In this document: piece by piece, positions 1-8,225 of the stretch
Layout: every line of letters begins with the position of its first letter
Numbering within the stretch: the first letter of the stretch is position 1
Assembly: GCF_007474605.1 (NCBI RefSeq)
Contig: NZ_VHKL01000010.1
Span: forward strand, 186,001 to 250,000
Origin: Rhodoligotrophos appendicifer
GTDB lineage: Bacteria > Pseudomonadota > Alphaproteobacteria > Rhizobiales > Im1
DNA: 64,000 bases
Reading direction: 5' to 3'
Notes under the pieces: generated by a model
What the model was told of the DNA's origin: nothing
The model's database searches: none
What the model saw: only the letters and a program-made list of their open reading frames with translations
Position numbers and translations under genes: made by a program

Positions 1-1044
1 ACGAAGCATGGGATCCACGTCGCCGCCGAAGTGGCCGCCGTGCGCAACGGCGTTGGCTTCGTCGAGCTGACGCCGATGACCAAATTCGAGGTTTCAGGTC
101 CTGGCGCATCTGCCTGGCTCGATCGGATCCTGGCAAATCGCCTGCCTTCCGTCGGCCGAATCTGCCTCGCGCATCAGCTTTCACCCAAAGGTACGGTGCT
201 CGCCGAGTACACCGTCACCCGCTTGGGGGAGGAGTTCTTCTATCTCGTCAGCACGCCGCGGGCCCAGCGGCATAATTTCGACCTCCTGAGGCGCAGCCTA
301 CCCTCCGACGTCCATTTCAGCCTGCGCGACGTCACGGACGAACGTGGGTGCTTCACCATCGTCGGGCCGCATGCCCGGGACCTGCTGCAGACACTGACCG
401 AGGTGGATCTCAGCAATTCCTCATTTCCTTGGCTCGCTGCGCAGGTGGGCGACATGGGGCTCGCCGGAGACGTCCGCTTCCTGCGGATCAATTATGAAGG
501 CGAGCTCGGATGGGAGATCTATCATCCCCTGCCCTATCAGCGCATGCTGCTGCAGCAGGTTCTCGATGCCGGCGAAGCCTACGGTCTCAGGCTCGTCGGA
601 GTGGAGGCTCTGGAGTCGCTGAGACTGGAGAAATCATATCGCGCGATGTATCGCGACATGAACCCTGCTCTGACAGCCCTGGAAAGCGGATTGCACCGGT
701 TCATCCACTTCGACAAGGGCGATTTCATCGGACGCGATGCGCTGCTGAGCCAGAAAAATGAGGGTGGCCCTTCGCGACGACTGGTGCCCCTCTCGATCGC
801 GCCCGGCGGGGATGCGAGCGTCATCGCGCATGAGAGTGTCTCTGTCGAAGGCCGGCTCACCGGCCGCGTCACCTCCGGCGGTTATTCCTATCATTTCGGC
901 CGCGATCTCGCGATGGCGCTCATCGAAAGTCGCGACACCCGGCCAGGCACGCAATTGGAGGTGAACATCTTCGGCGAGCAGCGGGACGCTGTGGTGATCG
1001 AGGAGTCACCCTATGATCCGGGAAACGAGCGGTCACGGTTGTGA
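1..1044 (+). CDS. GcvT-fold aminomethyltransferase-type protein, 5' truncated by window
   Basis: C-terminal part of a folate-dependent aminomethyltransferase-fold protein (GCV_T then GCV_T_C), the module of glycine cleavage T protein and of dimethylglycine/sarcosine dehydrogenase-type demethylases. The frame is open through base 1. The first in-frame GTG (base 31) already lies inside family-like sequence, so the true start is upstream. Visible family blocks are KFEVSGPGA, the NYEGELGWEIYHP strand, RLEKSYRAMYRDM followed by FDKGDFIGRDAL, and GRVTSGGYSY of the C-terminal barrel. The methyl donor cannot be identified from this part. Its last 12 bases overlap the convergent DUF167 gene. Confidence 0.85.
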   Translation, partial: TKHGIHVAAEVAAVRNGVGFVELTPMTKFEVSGPGASAWLDRILANRLPSVGRICLAHQLSPKGTVLAEYTVTRLGEEFFYLVSTPRAQRHNFDLLRRSLPSDVHFSLRDVTDERGCFTIVGPHARDLLQTLTEVDLSNSSFPWLAAQVGDMGLAGDVRFLRINYEGELGWEIYHPLPYQRMLLQQVLDAGEAYGLRLVGVEALESLRLEKSYRAMYRDMNPALTALESGLHRFIHFDKGDFIGRDALLSQKNEGGPSRRLVPLSIAPGGDASVIAHESVSVEGRLTGRVTSGGYSYHFGRDLAMALIESRDTRPGTQLEVNIFGEQRDAVVIEESPYDPGNERSRL

Positions 1045-1332
1045 GGAGGACAGTCGATCAACAGTTCTCCTCACGGTCTCCTCCAGGGCCAGAGGATCGC
1101 CCTTGACCAACACCGATTTCAGTCGATCCTTGGAGCCAGAAATGATCGAAATCTGTGACTTTGGAACATTCAAGGTCTTCGAGAGGAGCGCTACGACCGC
1201 GGCATTGGCAGCGCCATCCTGAGGCTTCGACCTCACTCGCAGCTGAAGTGCCGGTGTCCCGTCGGCCCCTCGCCATATGCCAGCGGTGCCCTCGCTCTTG
1301 GCGTTTGGGGTGACGCGGACAATCAGCACCAA
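1033..1332 (-). CDS. DUF167 (YggU) family protein
   Basis: Small protein of the DUF167/YggU family, function unknown. The family pattern is clear: RVTPNAKSEG at the start, LQLRVRSKPQDGAANAAVVALLSKTLNVPKS in pieces through the middle, and ISIISGSKDRLKSV near residue 70. The usual family length is about 95-105 residues. The GTG at 1332 is the outermost conventional start, but the frame stays open upstream with family-like residues (YPYRLSDDGL), so a TTG or CTG start some 15 codons earlier is possible. It follows yggT on the same strand, a pairing common in proteobacteria. Confidence 0.85.
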   Translation of the reverse strand: MVLIVRVTPNAKSEGTAGIWRGADGTPALQLRVRSKPQDGAANAAVVALLSKTLNVPKSQISIISGSKDRLKSVLVKGDPLALEETVRRTVDRLSSSQP

Positions 1333-1373
1333 GCCGTCATCCGAGAGGCGATAGGGATAACCGCCGTCCGCGC

Positions 1374-1664
1374 TCAGATTCCGGCGCCGTAAAAAAGATA
1401 AACCACCAGTCTTTCAAGGAAGAGCAGCAACACGATCAGGATCAGTGGCGAGATGTCCAAGCCGCCAAGATTAGGCAGGAAACGCCGAATGGGCGCCAAG
1501 GCGGGCTCTGTCAGACCGTCGATCGCATAGGCAATCTGACGAATGAAGCTTTGGCTGGGGCTGACGATGTTGAAAGCGACCAGCCAACTCAGAATTGCAC
1601 CTGCAATGATGATCCAGATGTAGATGTTGATTACTGTAATGATCAACCACAAGATCGGATTCAT
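1374..1664 (-). CDS. yggT: YggT family integral membrane protein
   Basis: YggT family inner-membrane protein of 96 residues with two hydrophobic domains: the N-terminal ILWLIITVINIYIWIIIAGA stretch, and a C-terminal helix ending in LVVYLFYGAGI. The loop between them holds the family signature LTEPALAPIRRFLPNLGGLDISP. I chose the ATG at 1664 because the fold begins there and a purine-rich AGGGTGA lies just upstream; an upstream in-frame start would add 20 unlike-family residues. The molecular role is poorly defined. It probably forms a transcript with the DUF167 gene downstream. Confidence 0.88.
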   Translation of the reverse strand: MNPILWLIITVINIYIWIIIAGAILSWLVAFNIVSPSQSFIRQIAYAIDGLTEPALAPIRRFLPNLGGLDISPLILIVLLLFLERLVVYLFYGAGI

Positions 1665-1803
1665 TATTGATTTCACCCTAACCCGCAAGCGCCTCCCGAC
1701 ATGTAGCCGTCGCACTGATTCCACGCAAGTGCGGCAGTGGAACCCTGAGGCCGAGAGGGCTGCTTGACAGGGCCGGGGGCTGACGCCTAGATACCCGCGG
1801 ATC

Positions 1804-1879
1804 GGGGCCGTAGCTCAGTTGGGAGAGCGCATCGTTCGCAATGATGAGGTCAGGGGTTCGATTCCCCTCGGCTCCACCA
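1804..1879 (+). tRNA. tRNA-Ala (anticodon CGC)
   Basis: A 76-nt cloverleaf can be folded by eye. The acceptor stem GGGGCCG pairs with CGGCTCC, the D stem is GCTC/GAGC, the anticodon stem CATCG/TGATG carries loop TTCGCAA (anticodon CGC), the T stem AGGGG/CCCCT carries loop TTCGATT, then discriminator A and an encoded CCA at 1877-1879. The gene is intact. Its last 17 bases start an 83-bp repeat found again at 34619, the signature of an integration site in a tRNA 3' end. Confidence 0.96.
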
Positions 1880-1945
1880 TCCACCCTCCAAGTCGTTGAT
1901 ATCTTTGGAAGTGAAGCAGGTTCAGCACTTCGCATTCGCCGCTGG
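1863..1945 (+). repeat. Direct repeat copy A, overlapping tRNA-Ala 3' end (attL-like)
   Basis: This 83-bp segment (17 bp of tRNA-Ala 3' end plus 66 bp downstream) recurs in the same orientation at 34619-34702. Only one substitution and one single-base indel separate the copies by eye. Identity starts at TCCCCTCGGCTCC and stops abruptly after CGCCGCTGG. Repeats beginning in a tRNA 3' end and bounding foreign DNA are typical att sites of tyrosine-recombinase islands. Confidence 0.85.
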
Positions 1946-2264
1946 AGTGCAGGCGGCTGTTAAGGGCTAAGTCTGTCAGGCATAGGCGCGCCTTTATCTT
2001 AGTGCTGGTTGTCCCCTCTGTGCTCAGCCGGGCCTGTCTGCCGTGTTTGAGATCCGCTTTGACCCTGCATGCTCCAGCGCTCAAGTGGGAAAGGTCCTAT
2101 CCCCTCCAGGCTCGGGGACCATCACGGCATCACCTACGCGGCGTGAAGGCAGCCGCGGTCCGGTATGAGGTGCCTATGGATCTAATGGTTTTCGACACTC
2201 ATCTCGACCCAGCGAAGCACTGAGTTTCCGCATCTTAGCGTTTGCCCCTGTACATCTGCCAGAG
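1946..2264. other. Non-coding stretch with a relic of an iclR-like 3' end
   Basis: No credible gene. Short reading frames here read back through the tRNA or lack any family pattern. Bases 2026-2063 closely match the 3' end of the IclR-family gene at 47924-47963: two exact 10-base blocks, GTCTGCCGTG and ATCCGCTTTG, with TTTGA between them and a 4-base gap. The copy here is frameshifted and leads nowhere, so it looks like leftover coding sequence. Nothing else was recognised. Confidence 0.6.
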
Positions 2265-3419
2265 TCAGCGACGGTCGCGAAGAAACTGTATTCCAAGGTC
2301 TTCGAACCGGGAACATCCCATCTGTCCTAAATTGGTATCGATTTGGGCGCGAAGGATCGACATGACCTTCGACACGCCCGCAACACCGCCGGCCACCGCG
2401 CCGAAGACGGCTGGCCGACCAAACAAGCCCATTGTCGCGCCGAGGCAGCGGGCAATGATGATGTCGGCGCCGCGGCGGATGCCACTGTCGACCAGAAGCG
2501 GAATCTCATCTCCGACAGCGGCCCTGATTTCGGCCAGCATCTCGATCGGCGCCGGTGCGCGATCCAGCTGACGCCCGCCGTGATTGGATACCAGAAGGCC
2601 GTTGGCGCCCAATCCGACCGCTCGTGCAGCATCATCGGGGTGAAGGATGCCCTTGATTATAAGGTTGTGCGGCCAGGCTTTCCTGATGTTTTCGACAAGC
2701 GACCAGGTCTGGCCGCTATTGGGGATCTGGGTGCTATAGACATCGGCCACTTCATCAGCGGTCGCCCCAGGCTTGGCGTAGGGCGCAAAATTCGCCATCA
2801 GGGGCAGACCACCGTTCTTGAAGTAGGAATATACCCAACCCGGATGCGCTATAGATTCCAGAGCGATCCGAGGCGTCACCCTCAGAGGGCGGGAAAATCC
2901 ATTACGCATGTTCCGTTCGCGTCTGACGCTGACTGGCACGTCGACGGTGATCAGCAGATTCTGGATGCCGGCTTCCCGCGCACGGCGAATGAGATCGAAA
3001 CTGATGGTCTCATCACGGGTCGTGTAGATCTGGAACCATGTGTTGTTCGGCGCGACCTTTACCGCTTCCTCAAGAGAGGCGTTGCTGGTGCTTGACATGA
3101 CGTAGGGAACGTTGGCCGCAGCGGCAGCCTCGGCGAGCATGAGGTCCGTGCCGTGTCGGAAGAGGCCAAGAATTCCCATGGGACAGATGCCGAACGGGGA
3201 GCTGTAGCTATGCCCAAAGAGTGTCACCGACTGGTCGCGCTTAGAGACGTCCATACAATAACGCGGCAGCAGGGAGTACTTGCGGAAAACTTGGGCGTTC
3301 CAGCCCAGCCCTTCCTCTCCGTCAACACCCCCATCGACGAAATCAAAAGCGATGCGGGGAAGCCGACTCCTCGCCATGGTGCGAATATCGTCCAGGTTAA
3401 CGGCGTTCTGGAGATGCAT
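2265..3419 (-). CDS. FMN-dependent alpha-hydroxy-acid oxidase/dehydrogenase
   Basis: 384-residue member of the glycolate oxidase / L-lactate dehydrogenase / mandelate dehydrogenase family, which oxidises (S)-2-hydroxy acids to 2-keto acids with FMN. Active-site equivalents visible are Tyr132 (IYTTRD), Lys256 (IIKGI), His280 and Arg283 in SNHGGRQLD, and the phosphate loop DSGIRRGADI. The tyrosine that lies near the N-terminus in glycolate oxidase (Tyr24) is Phe27 here (FDFVDGG), whereas the second copy at 61726 keeps it. It is the last gene after the Liv operon, 141 bp beyond livF. Substrate unknown. Confidence 0.88.
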   Translation of the reverse strand: MHLQNAVNLDDIRTMARSRLPRIAFDFVDGGVDGEEGLGWNAQVFRKYSLLPRYCMDVSKRDQSVTLFGHSYSSPFGICPMGILGLFRHGTDLMLAEAAAAANVPYVMSSTSNASLEEAVKVAPNNTWFQIYTTRDETISFDLIRRAREAGIQNLLITVDVPVSVRRERNMRNGFSRPLRVTPRIALESIAHPGWVYSYFKNGGLPLMANFAPYAKPGATADEVADVYSTQIPNSGQTWSLVENIRKAWPHNLIIKGILHPDDAARAVGLGANGLLVSNHGGRQLDRAPAPIEMLAEIRAAVGDEIPLLVDSGIRRGADIIIARCLGATMGLFGRPAVFGAVAGGVAGVSKVMSILRAQIDTNLGQMGCSRFEDLGIQFLRDRR

Positions 3420-3526
3420 TTCTTGCCCGCATTAATGTTGAGAGGGTATCGCTGATCGCGGCGTTCTGGAACGCGACATTCCCGAGACAGGTCGTGCGAA
3501 ATTTCTCGCTGGAAGGAGCGGCCCGG

Positions 3527-3542
3527 GCTCGCTTCCGCGAGC
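3527..3542 (-). promoter_or_regulatory. Small perfect hairpin between livF and the hydroxy-acid oxidase gene
   Basis: On the minus strand GCTCGC-GGAA-GCGAGC forms a 6-bp stem closed by a GGAA tetraloop, in the 141-bp gap of an otherwise tightly overlapping operon. There is no T-run, so it is not a classical terminator. It could stabilise or partially terminate the upstream message. Function is inference. Confidence 0.3.
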
Positions 3543-3560
3543 GGATGGGGCCGTGAACGC

Positions 3561-4316
3561 TCATGGATCGCCCTTTGCACTGTGCCCGAGATAAGCCGTC
3601 TCGAAGGCGCCCTTGGCAGCCAGTTCCTCGAAGGGGCCGGCAGCGACCACGCGACCGTTCGCCAGGACGATCGCCTTGTCGGCCAGCATTCGTGCGAAGG
3701 CGACATTCTGCTCGACGATGAGCATGGTCAATCCGCTCTCTTTCAGCCGGGTCAACGCCGCGTAGATGTTGCCCACGAGGACCGGCGCCAGACCCAGGGA
3801 CGGCTCGTCGAGCATCAGCAGCCTCGGCAGAGTCATCAGCGCCCGCCCAATGGCCAGCATCTGTTGTTCGCCACCGCTGAGGCTGCCGCCTTTCTGATCC
3901 CGCCTTTCGAGAAGACGCGGAAACAGCTCATAGACCTGCGTCAAGGCGTGGGCGCGCTCGGTTTGATAACGCTTGGCGCGAACGGCATAGGCACCAAGTG
4001 CCAGATTGTCGGCGACGGACAGGTCGGAGAAAATCCGGCGACCCTCGGGCACCTGGGCAATTCCTCTTCGCACGATGTCCTCGGCCGATTTCGCATCGAT
4101 TCGCTGCTCCTCGAAGCAGATCGAACCGGCATTGATGGGCACAAGCTGTGAAATTGCCTTGAGCATTGTCGTCTTGCCGGCGCCATTGGCGCCTAGCACG
4201 GCAACGACCTCGCCACGTTGAAGGTCCAGGCTGACGCTGCGCAGCGCCTGGATCTTGCCATAGAGAACATCAAGCTGGTCAAGCTGCAACAACGGGCGCG
4301 CTCCCGAGATACACAT
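3561..4316 (-). CDS. LivF-type ABC transporter ATPase
   Basis: One of the two cytoplasmic ATPases of a branched-chain-amino-acid-type (HAAT) importer. Walker A is GANGAGKTT (42-50), the Q-loop follows, the signature LSGGEQQ is at 146-152 and Walker B LLMLDEPSLGLAP at 167-179. The VPEGRRIFSDLSV segment is characteristic of LivF. The 251-residue length is normal. The start overlaps the livG stop by 38 bp, which implies coupled translation; no later ATG would keep the first strand. The ligand is set by the binding protein at 6946. Confidence 0.92.
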   Translation of the reverse strand: MCISGARPLLQLDQLDVLYGKIQALRSVSLDLQRGEVVAVLGANGAGKTTMLKAISQLVPINAGSICFEEQRIDAKSAEDIVRRGIAQVPEGRRIFSDLSVADNLALGAYAVRAKRYQTERAHALTQVYELFPRLLERRDQKGGSLSGGEQQMLAIGRALMTLPRLLMLDEPSLGLAPVLVGNIYAALTRLKESGLTMLIVEQNVAFARMLADKAIVLANGRVVAAGPFEELAAKGAFETAYLGHSAKGDP

Positions 4317-5055
4317 CGATCACGTCGCTGTTGCCGCGAATCTCCGCCGGGCTGCCATCGGCAATGACACGCCCGAAGCTCAACACGGTGAGGGTCTCGC
4401 AGAGGGACATGACCAGATCCATGTTGTGTTCGACCAGAAGTAGGGCCAACCCAGATGCATTGAGGCCGAGGAGCAACTGCTTAAGGCGGTCGGTCTCAGC
4501 GGGGTTCAAACCAGCCGCCGGCTCATCAAGCAGAAGCAGCTTCGGCCTACTGGCGAGTGCCCGCGCGATCTCCACCATGCGCTGATGGCCATAAGCGAGG
4601 TTCTGCGGAAGTTCCAGCGCATAAGGCGAAAGTCCGAGATCCTCGAGCAGGCTCTCGGCAAATGCGGTGATCTCGCGTTCCTCCCGACGGCCTGCAGGCA
4701 AACCCGTGATCGCACGAACAAATCCGGAACGAGACCAGGTATGGCAGCCGACCATGACATTCTGCAGCACCGTAAGACCAGGAAAGACACGCGGATTCTG
4801 GAAGACGCGGGCAATACCGAGGCTGGCGATCTGGTGGATTCTGCGGCCTCGGATCTGATCTCCATTGAAATGAATGCTTCCCGTCGCACCGCGATCATGG
4901 CCGCAGATGATGTTCATCAACGTCGATTTGCCGGCACCGTTAGGACCGATCAGGCCGCGGATCTCATTGCGCGGCATTCGGAAAGAAACGCCATCCAGGG
5001 CATTCAGGCCGCCAAACCGACGCGAGACGTCGCTGACCTCGAGCAGGTCCGTCAT
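4279..5055 (-). CDS. LivG-type ABC transporter ATPase
   Basis: 258-residue HAAT ATPase. Walker A is GPNGAGKST (37-45), the LivG-specific ARVFQNPRVFPGLTVLQNV segment lies near residue 85, and the degenerate signature LAYGHQRMVEIARAL typical of LivG precedes Walker B LLLLDEPAAGLNP. The C-terminal VEHNMDLVMSLCETLTVL is also LivG-like. It starts 4 bp inside the end of the livM gene (ATGA overlap) and is read on into livF. Confidence 0.92.
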   Translation of the reverse strand: MTDLLEVSDVSRRFGGLNALDGVSFRMPRNEIRGLIGPNGAGKSTLMNIICGHDRGATGSIHFNGDQIRGRRIHQIASLGIARVFQNPRVFPGLTVLQNVMVGCHTWSRSGFVRAITGLPAGRREEREITAFAESLLEDLGLSPYALELPQNLAYGHQRMVEIARALASRPKLLLLDEPAAGLNPAETDRLKQLLLGLNASGLALLLVEHNMDLVMSLCETLTVLSFGRVIADGSPAEIRGNSDVIDVYLGSAPVVAA

Positions 5056-6050
5056 GGCTGGCCACTCGCAACAGGCGCGCTCGGAGCGGCGTCACCTTTC
5101 TTTGGAGATGCCCTAGCCGAGTCCCTGAACTGTGTGAGAGCCCCTGCTATACCCTGGGGAAACAACAGGAAGACAGCAATGTAGATGACGCCATAGAGAA
5201 GACCATTATAGCGGGTCGAGGTGAGCAGGAGGCCCGGAACGACCGTCAGCAGCAACGTACCGATCACCGTACCCCATGCAGTGCCCATGCCGCCGACAAC
5301 CACAATCGCCATGACCAAAATCGAGAGGTGAACGGTGAAGGAATCGGCGCTGACTACGCTGAAATAGTGGGCGAAGATGCCACCGGCGATCCCAGCCATT
5401 AAAGCAGAGAGCGCAAACACATGGGTCTTCATCAGATGCACGTTCACGCCGCATGCTGAGGCGGCGGTTTCATCATAGCGCAAGGCAAGAAGTGCCCGGC
5501 CGACACGGGAGTCCTTGATCCGCAACGCAGCGAAGAGACACACCGCAAAGATCAGCCAGGCCAGGAAAAAGGCCTGGGTCGGCGTGACGATGTCGGTCCC
5601 GAACAGCGACAGCGGCGGAATGCCGTAAAGGCCGCTGGCACCACCGGTGACCTCTAGGGTGCCGACGAGAAGAAAGACGACTTGGCCGAACGCGAAGGTC
5701 GCCATCGCGAGATAATGCCCCTTGAGTCGCAGGATTATGGCGCCCATTACCCAGGCACAGAGAGCAACGATGATGGCGGCGAGCGGAATCGTCAGCCAGG
5801 GCGCGAGATCAGTGTTCATCGAGAGCAGAGCTGAGCCATAGGCGCCCATGGCGATGAAACCAGCCTGTCCGAAGGAGATCTGCCCAGCATAGCCGATAAG
5901 CATGTCGAGCCCGACGGCGGTGATCCCGTAGAGGCCGGCCAGGACGAGCAGAAGGATGAGGCTGTCATTGGCCCAGAGAGGGGCCGTCAGCACCGCAGCG
6001 ATGAAGAGTGCCCACCAGGCCATCGGACGAAGCGCAAGGATCTTCTGCAT
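5052..6050 (-). CDS. LivM-type ABC transporter permease
   Basis: 332-residue permease with about eight to ten hydrophobic segments and the LivM signatures GLDMLIGYAGQISFGQAGFI in two blocks, LRLKGHYLAMATFAFGQ, and VVVGGMGTAWGTVIGTLLL. I chose the ATG at 6050 because it overlaps the livH stop as TGATG and begins just before the first membrane helix; the same frame is open further upstream but that part reads through livH and has no permease features. It pairs with livH to form the channel. Confidence 0.92.
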   Translation of the reverse strand: MQKILALRPMAWWALFIAAVLTAPLWANDSLILLLVLAGLYGITAVGLDMLIGYAGQISFGQAGFIAMGAYGSALLSMNTDLAPWLTIPLAAIIVALCAWVMGAIILRLKGHYLAMATFAFGQVVFLLVGTLEVTGGASGLYGIPPLSLFGTDIVTPTQAFFLAWLIFAVCLFAALRIKDSRVGRALLALRYDETAASACGVNVHLMKTHVFALSALMAGIAGGIFAHYFSVVSADSFTVHLSILVMAIVVVGGMGTAWGTVIGTLLLTVVPGLLLTSTRYNGLLYGVIYIAVFLLFPQGIAGALTQFRDSARASPKKGDAAPSAPVASGQP

Positions 6051-6949
6051 CAGATCTCCAAGCGATGCCCGGTGCGGCGGCCAAACAATCCATGAGGCAG
6101 CACGAGGAGAAATAGAATCATGACCACGAACGAAATGACGTCGCGATATGTCGAGCTGATGAAGTAGCTGCTGAAGGCTTCGATGAGCGCCAGGGCCAAT
6201 CCCCCAATCATGGCGCCAAATACGCTGCCGAACCCGCCGATGATCGCCGCCACGAATCCCTTCACCAACAGAGGCAGCCCGATATTGTAGCCGGTGAGGA
6301 TGATCGGCGCCGAGACGGCCCCGGCAATCGCCCCAAAAGTGGCGCTCAAGGCATAGGCTGCCGCCACGACACGGCTGATTGATATGCCCACCAGCCGGGC
6401 GGCTGCAGGATCCATGGCGGCCGCGCGCATGGCTTTTCCGGTAAGTGTACAGGTCCAGAACACGGTCAGTCCCGCCGTTACCAGAAGACTTACCGCGATC
6501 AGCCAAAGGCTCTGCCGCTGGACGAACGCGGTAAAGATTTCCACCGGTGGACCGCTGGTAAATGCCGGAACCGTAATCGCCTCGCTGCCGGCGGTGACCA
6601 GCACCAGATTGGAGAGGATGACGGAGATCCCGAAGAGGGTAAACGCATAGCTGAAGGACGGCGCGTGACGGCGATGCAGGGGCGAGATGATGACACGCTG
6701 CAACGCCAGCCCCACAAGGGTGGTCAGGATGATCGCCAGCAACACCGCCAGCGCCAACGGGAGGCCGTAATAAATCCCGGCAAAGCTTAGAACGCCGCCC
6801 AGCATCACGAATTCGCCCTGGGCGAAATTGATGACGCAGGTCGAATTGTAGATAAGCGAGAATCCGATCGCCACCAGACCATAGAGACAGCCTTGCGACA
6901 AGGCGGACATGGCGAGGCGAACGACGTCGTGCAGCACGGGGTCGGTCAT
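6050..6949 (-). CDS. LivH-type ABC transporter permease
   Basis: 299-residue permease of the HAAT family. The N-terminal block LSQGCLYGLVAIGFSLIYNS followed by INFAQGEFVMLGG is the LivH signature. Further landmarks are GKAMRAAAMDPAAARLVGIS (cytoplasmic loop contacting the ATPase) and AAIIGGFGSVFGAMIGGLAL. The start shares ATGA with the end of the upstream binding-protein gene, so the five transporter genes are one transcript. Confidence 0.92.
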   Translation of the reverse strand: MTDPVLHDVVRLAMSALSQGCLYGLVAIGFSLIYNSTCVINFAQGEFVMLGGVLSFAGIYYGLPLALAVLLAIILTTLVGLALQRVIISPLHRRHAPSFSYAFTLFGISVILSNLVLVTAGSEAITVPAFTSGPPVEIFTAFVQRQSLWLIAVSLLVTAGLTVFWTCTLTGKAMRAAAMDPAAARLVGISISRVVAAAYALSATFGAIAGAVSAPIILTGYNIGLPLLVKGFVAAIIGGFGSVFGAMIGGLALALIEAFSSYFISSTYRDVISFVVMILFLLVLPHGLFGRRTGHRLEI

Positions 6950-8106
6950 GGCAAAGCGACCAGCGCCCCATCCTTGACCTGGGCCATCACCAGGGATTCC
7001 GGGGTGGGGCCGATATGGTTCGTTGGACTGAAGCTCACCACCGCCGTCGTGCCGGCAAAATTCTGCGTGGCCTCGAGGGCATCGCGGATCTTCTCCCTGT
7101 CGGTTCCCGCGCGTTTGATCGCATCGATGATGAGGTTTACGGCATCATAGCCGAGTCCGTTGTAGTTGACCGGTTCTCGGCCGTACTTCTCCTTGAAGGC
7201 GGTCGCGAAGGTCTGGATGGCGGGGGTCCGAGGGTCTGAGGCCGGCAAAGTCTTGTACACATCCAGCGTAGACAGGGACGCTACAAGACCTTCTACCGCT
7301 GCGTCCCCACCGATCTCCTTGAACTTCTTCAATCCCACCCCGAAAACCGGAGAACCGGCAACCATCGGCGTCTTGATGCCGAGCTGGTAGCGTGTCTTGG
7401 CAATGATCGCCGGCGGTATGCTGCCGCCGAACTGGACGATCACATCGGGCTTGGCGCTCTGGATTTTGATCAGCTGGGGCTGGAAATCGGTGTCATGAGG
7501 CTGATAGCTTTCCACCGCGATGATCTCGAGGCCCGCCTCCTTGGCCGCCGCCATGAACTGATCCCGCAGGGTTGTCGCATAGGGCACCGAATCGTGGATG
7601 ATCGCGACTTTCTTAATGTCCTTTTGGCTGAGAAGGTACTTCAGGATGGCCGCCGACTCGATGGGCGCCGGCGGGTACATGCCGAAGATCCACGCGGGCG
7701 GCTCCTTGGTGAACTTGCCCGTCAACGCTGCGAAGGAGACATCAGCGACCTTGAGCCTGGCAGCGATGGGAGCCAGGGCCAGGACCGATGCAGACGAAGT
7801 GGACCCGGCAACCGCAACAACATTGTCCGAATTGACGAGTGTCGTCATCCCGACGGCCGCCGTCGCCGGATCATATTTGTCGTCATAGACGACACCCTGC
7901 AGCTGCCGGCCATTGATGCCGCCTGCCTTGTTCGCCATGTCGATAGCCAGCTGGGCGCCATCCAGTTCCTGCTGTCCGGTATTCGCCGCCGGACCAGTGA
8001 TACTGCTGATGATGCCGATCTTGATCGGGCCGTCATCGGCAAGAGCCGGCACCGTCGCGGCTAGAAACCCGAGCGCCAGCACAACATGTTTAAAGGCAGG
8101 CCTCAT
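6946..8106 (-). CDS. Liv-type periplasmic solute-binding protein
   Basis: 386-residue type I periplasmic binding protein (Peripla_BP_6), first gene of the operon running to livF. Residues 1-23 form a signal peptide ending TVPALA, then DDGPIKIGIISSITGPAANTG opens the first lobe in two recognisable strands. AINMA-type helix DGAQLAIDMANKAGGINGR and a YDDKYDPATA loop are standard. Ligands of this family include amino acids, aromatic acids and short carboxylates, so the substrate is open. Operator site 1 lies 30 bp upstream. Confidence 0.9.
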   Translation of the reverse strand: MRPAFKHVVLALGFLAATVPALADDGPIKIGIISSITGPAANTGQQELDGAQLAIDMANKAGGINGRQLQGVVYDDKYDPATAAVGMTTLVNSDNVVAVAGSTSSASVLALAPIAARLKVADVSFAALTGKFTKEPPAWIFGMYPPAPIESAAILKYLLSQKDIKKVAIIHDSVPYATTLRDQFMAAAKEAGLEIIAVESYQPHDTDFQPQLIKIQSAKPDVIVQFGGSIPPAIIAKTRYQLGIKTPMVAGSPVFGVGLKKFKEIGGDAAVEGLVASLSTLDVYKTLPASDPRTPAIQTFATAFKEKYGREPVNYNGLGYDAVNLIIDAIKRAGTDREKIRDALEATQNFAGTTAVVSFSPTNHIGPTPESLVMAQVKDGALVALP

Positions 8107-8135
8107 AGCTTGTATCCTCCCATCAAGTGATTTAG

Positions 8136-8160
8136 TTTCTTATTAGAAAACTTTGTTTTC
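8136..8160. promoter_or_regulatory. IclR-type operator, site 1 (divergent promoter region)
   Basis: The pattern is TTTC-N6-GAAAAC-N3-GTTTTC (one base longer than the other sites) between the binding-protein gene (minus) and iclR1 (plus). A minus-strand TTGACA is at 8194-8199. Five related sites occur at other operon heads of the island, which supports a shared repressor site. Binding by the adjacent IclR protein is inference. Confidence 0.65.
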
Positions 8161-8225
8161 GATTATGCTTTATGATCGCCGATTGGGTTCGTCTGTCAAG
8201 TCTCTCAGAATCGAGGAGAGCGACC

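Noticed and set aside
1678-2084. Minus-strand reading frames across the tRNA-Ala, with peptides such as [21 protein letters not shown] and [12 protein letters not shown]
   Set aside because: These are the well-known spurious proteins produced by translating a tRNA gene and its flank in reverse; the cloverleaf is the real feature.
2343-3095. 250-codon plus-strand frame inside the hydroxy-acid oxidase gene
   Set aside because: It lies antisense to a protein with clear catalytic motifs and has no recognisable pattern; GC-rich shadow frame.
5052-6971. A 639-codon frame that would make a LivH-LivM fusion in the first Liv operon
   Set aside because: The upstream half is an out-of-frame reading of livH. 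True livH (6050-6949) and livM (from 6050) are separate with a TGATG overlap, unlike the genuine fusion at 54812.
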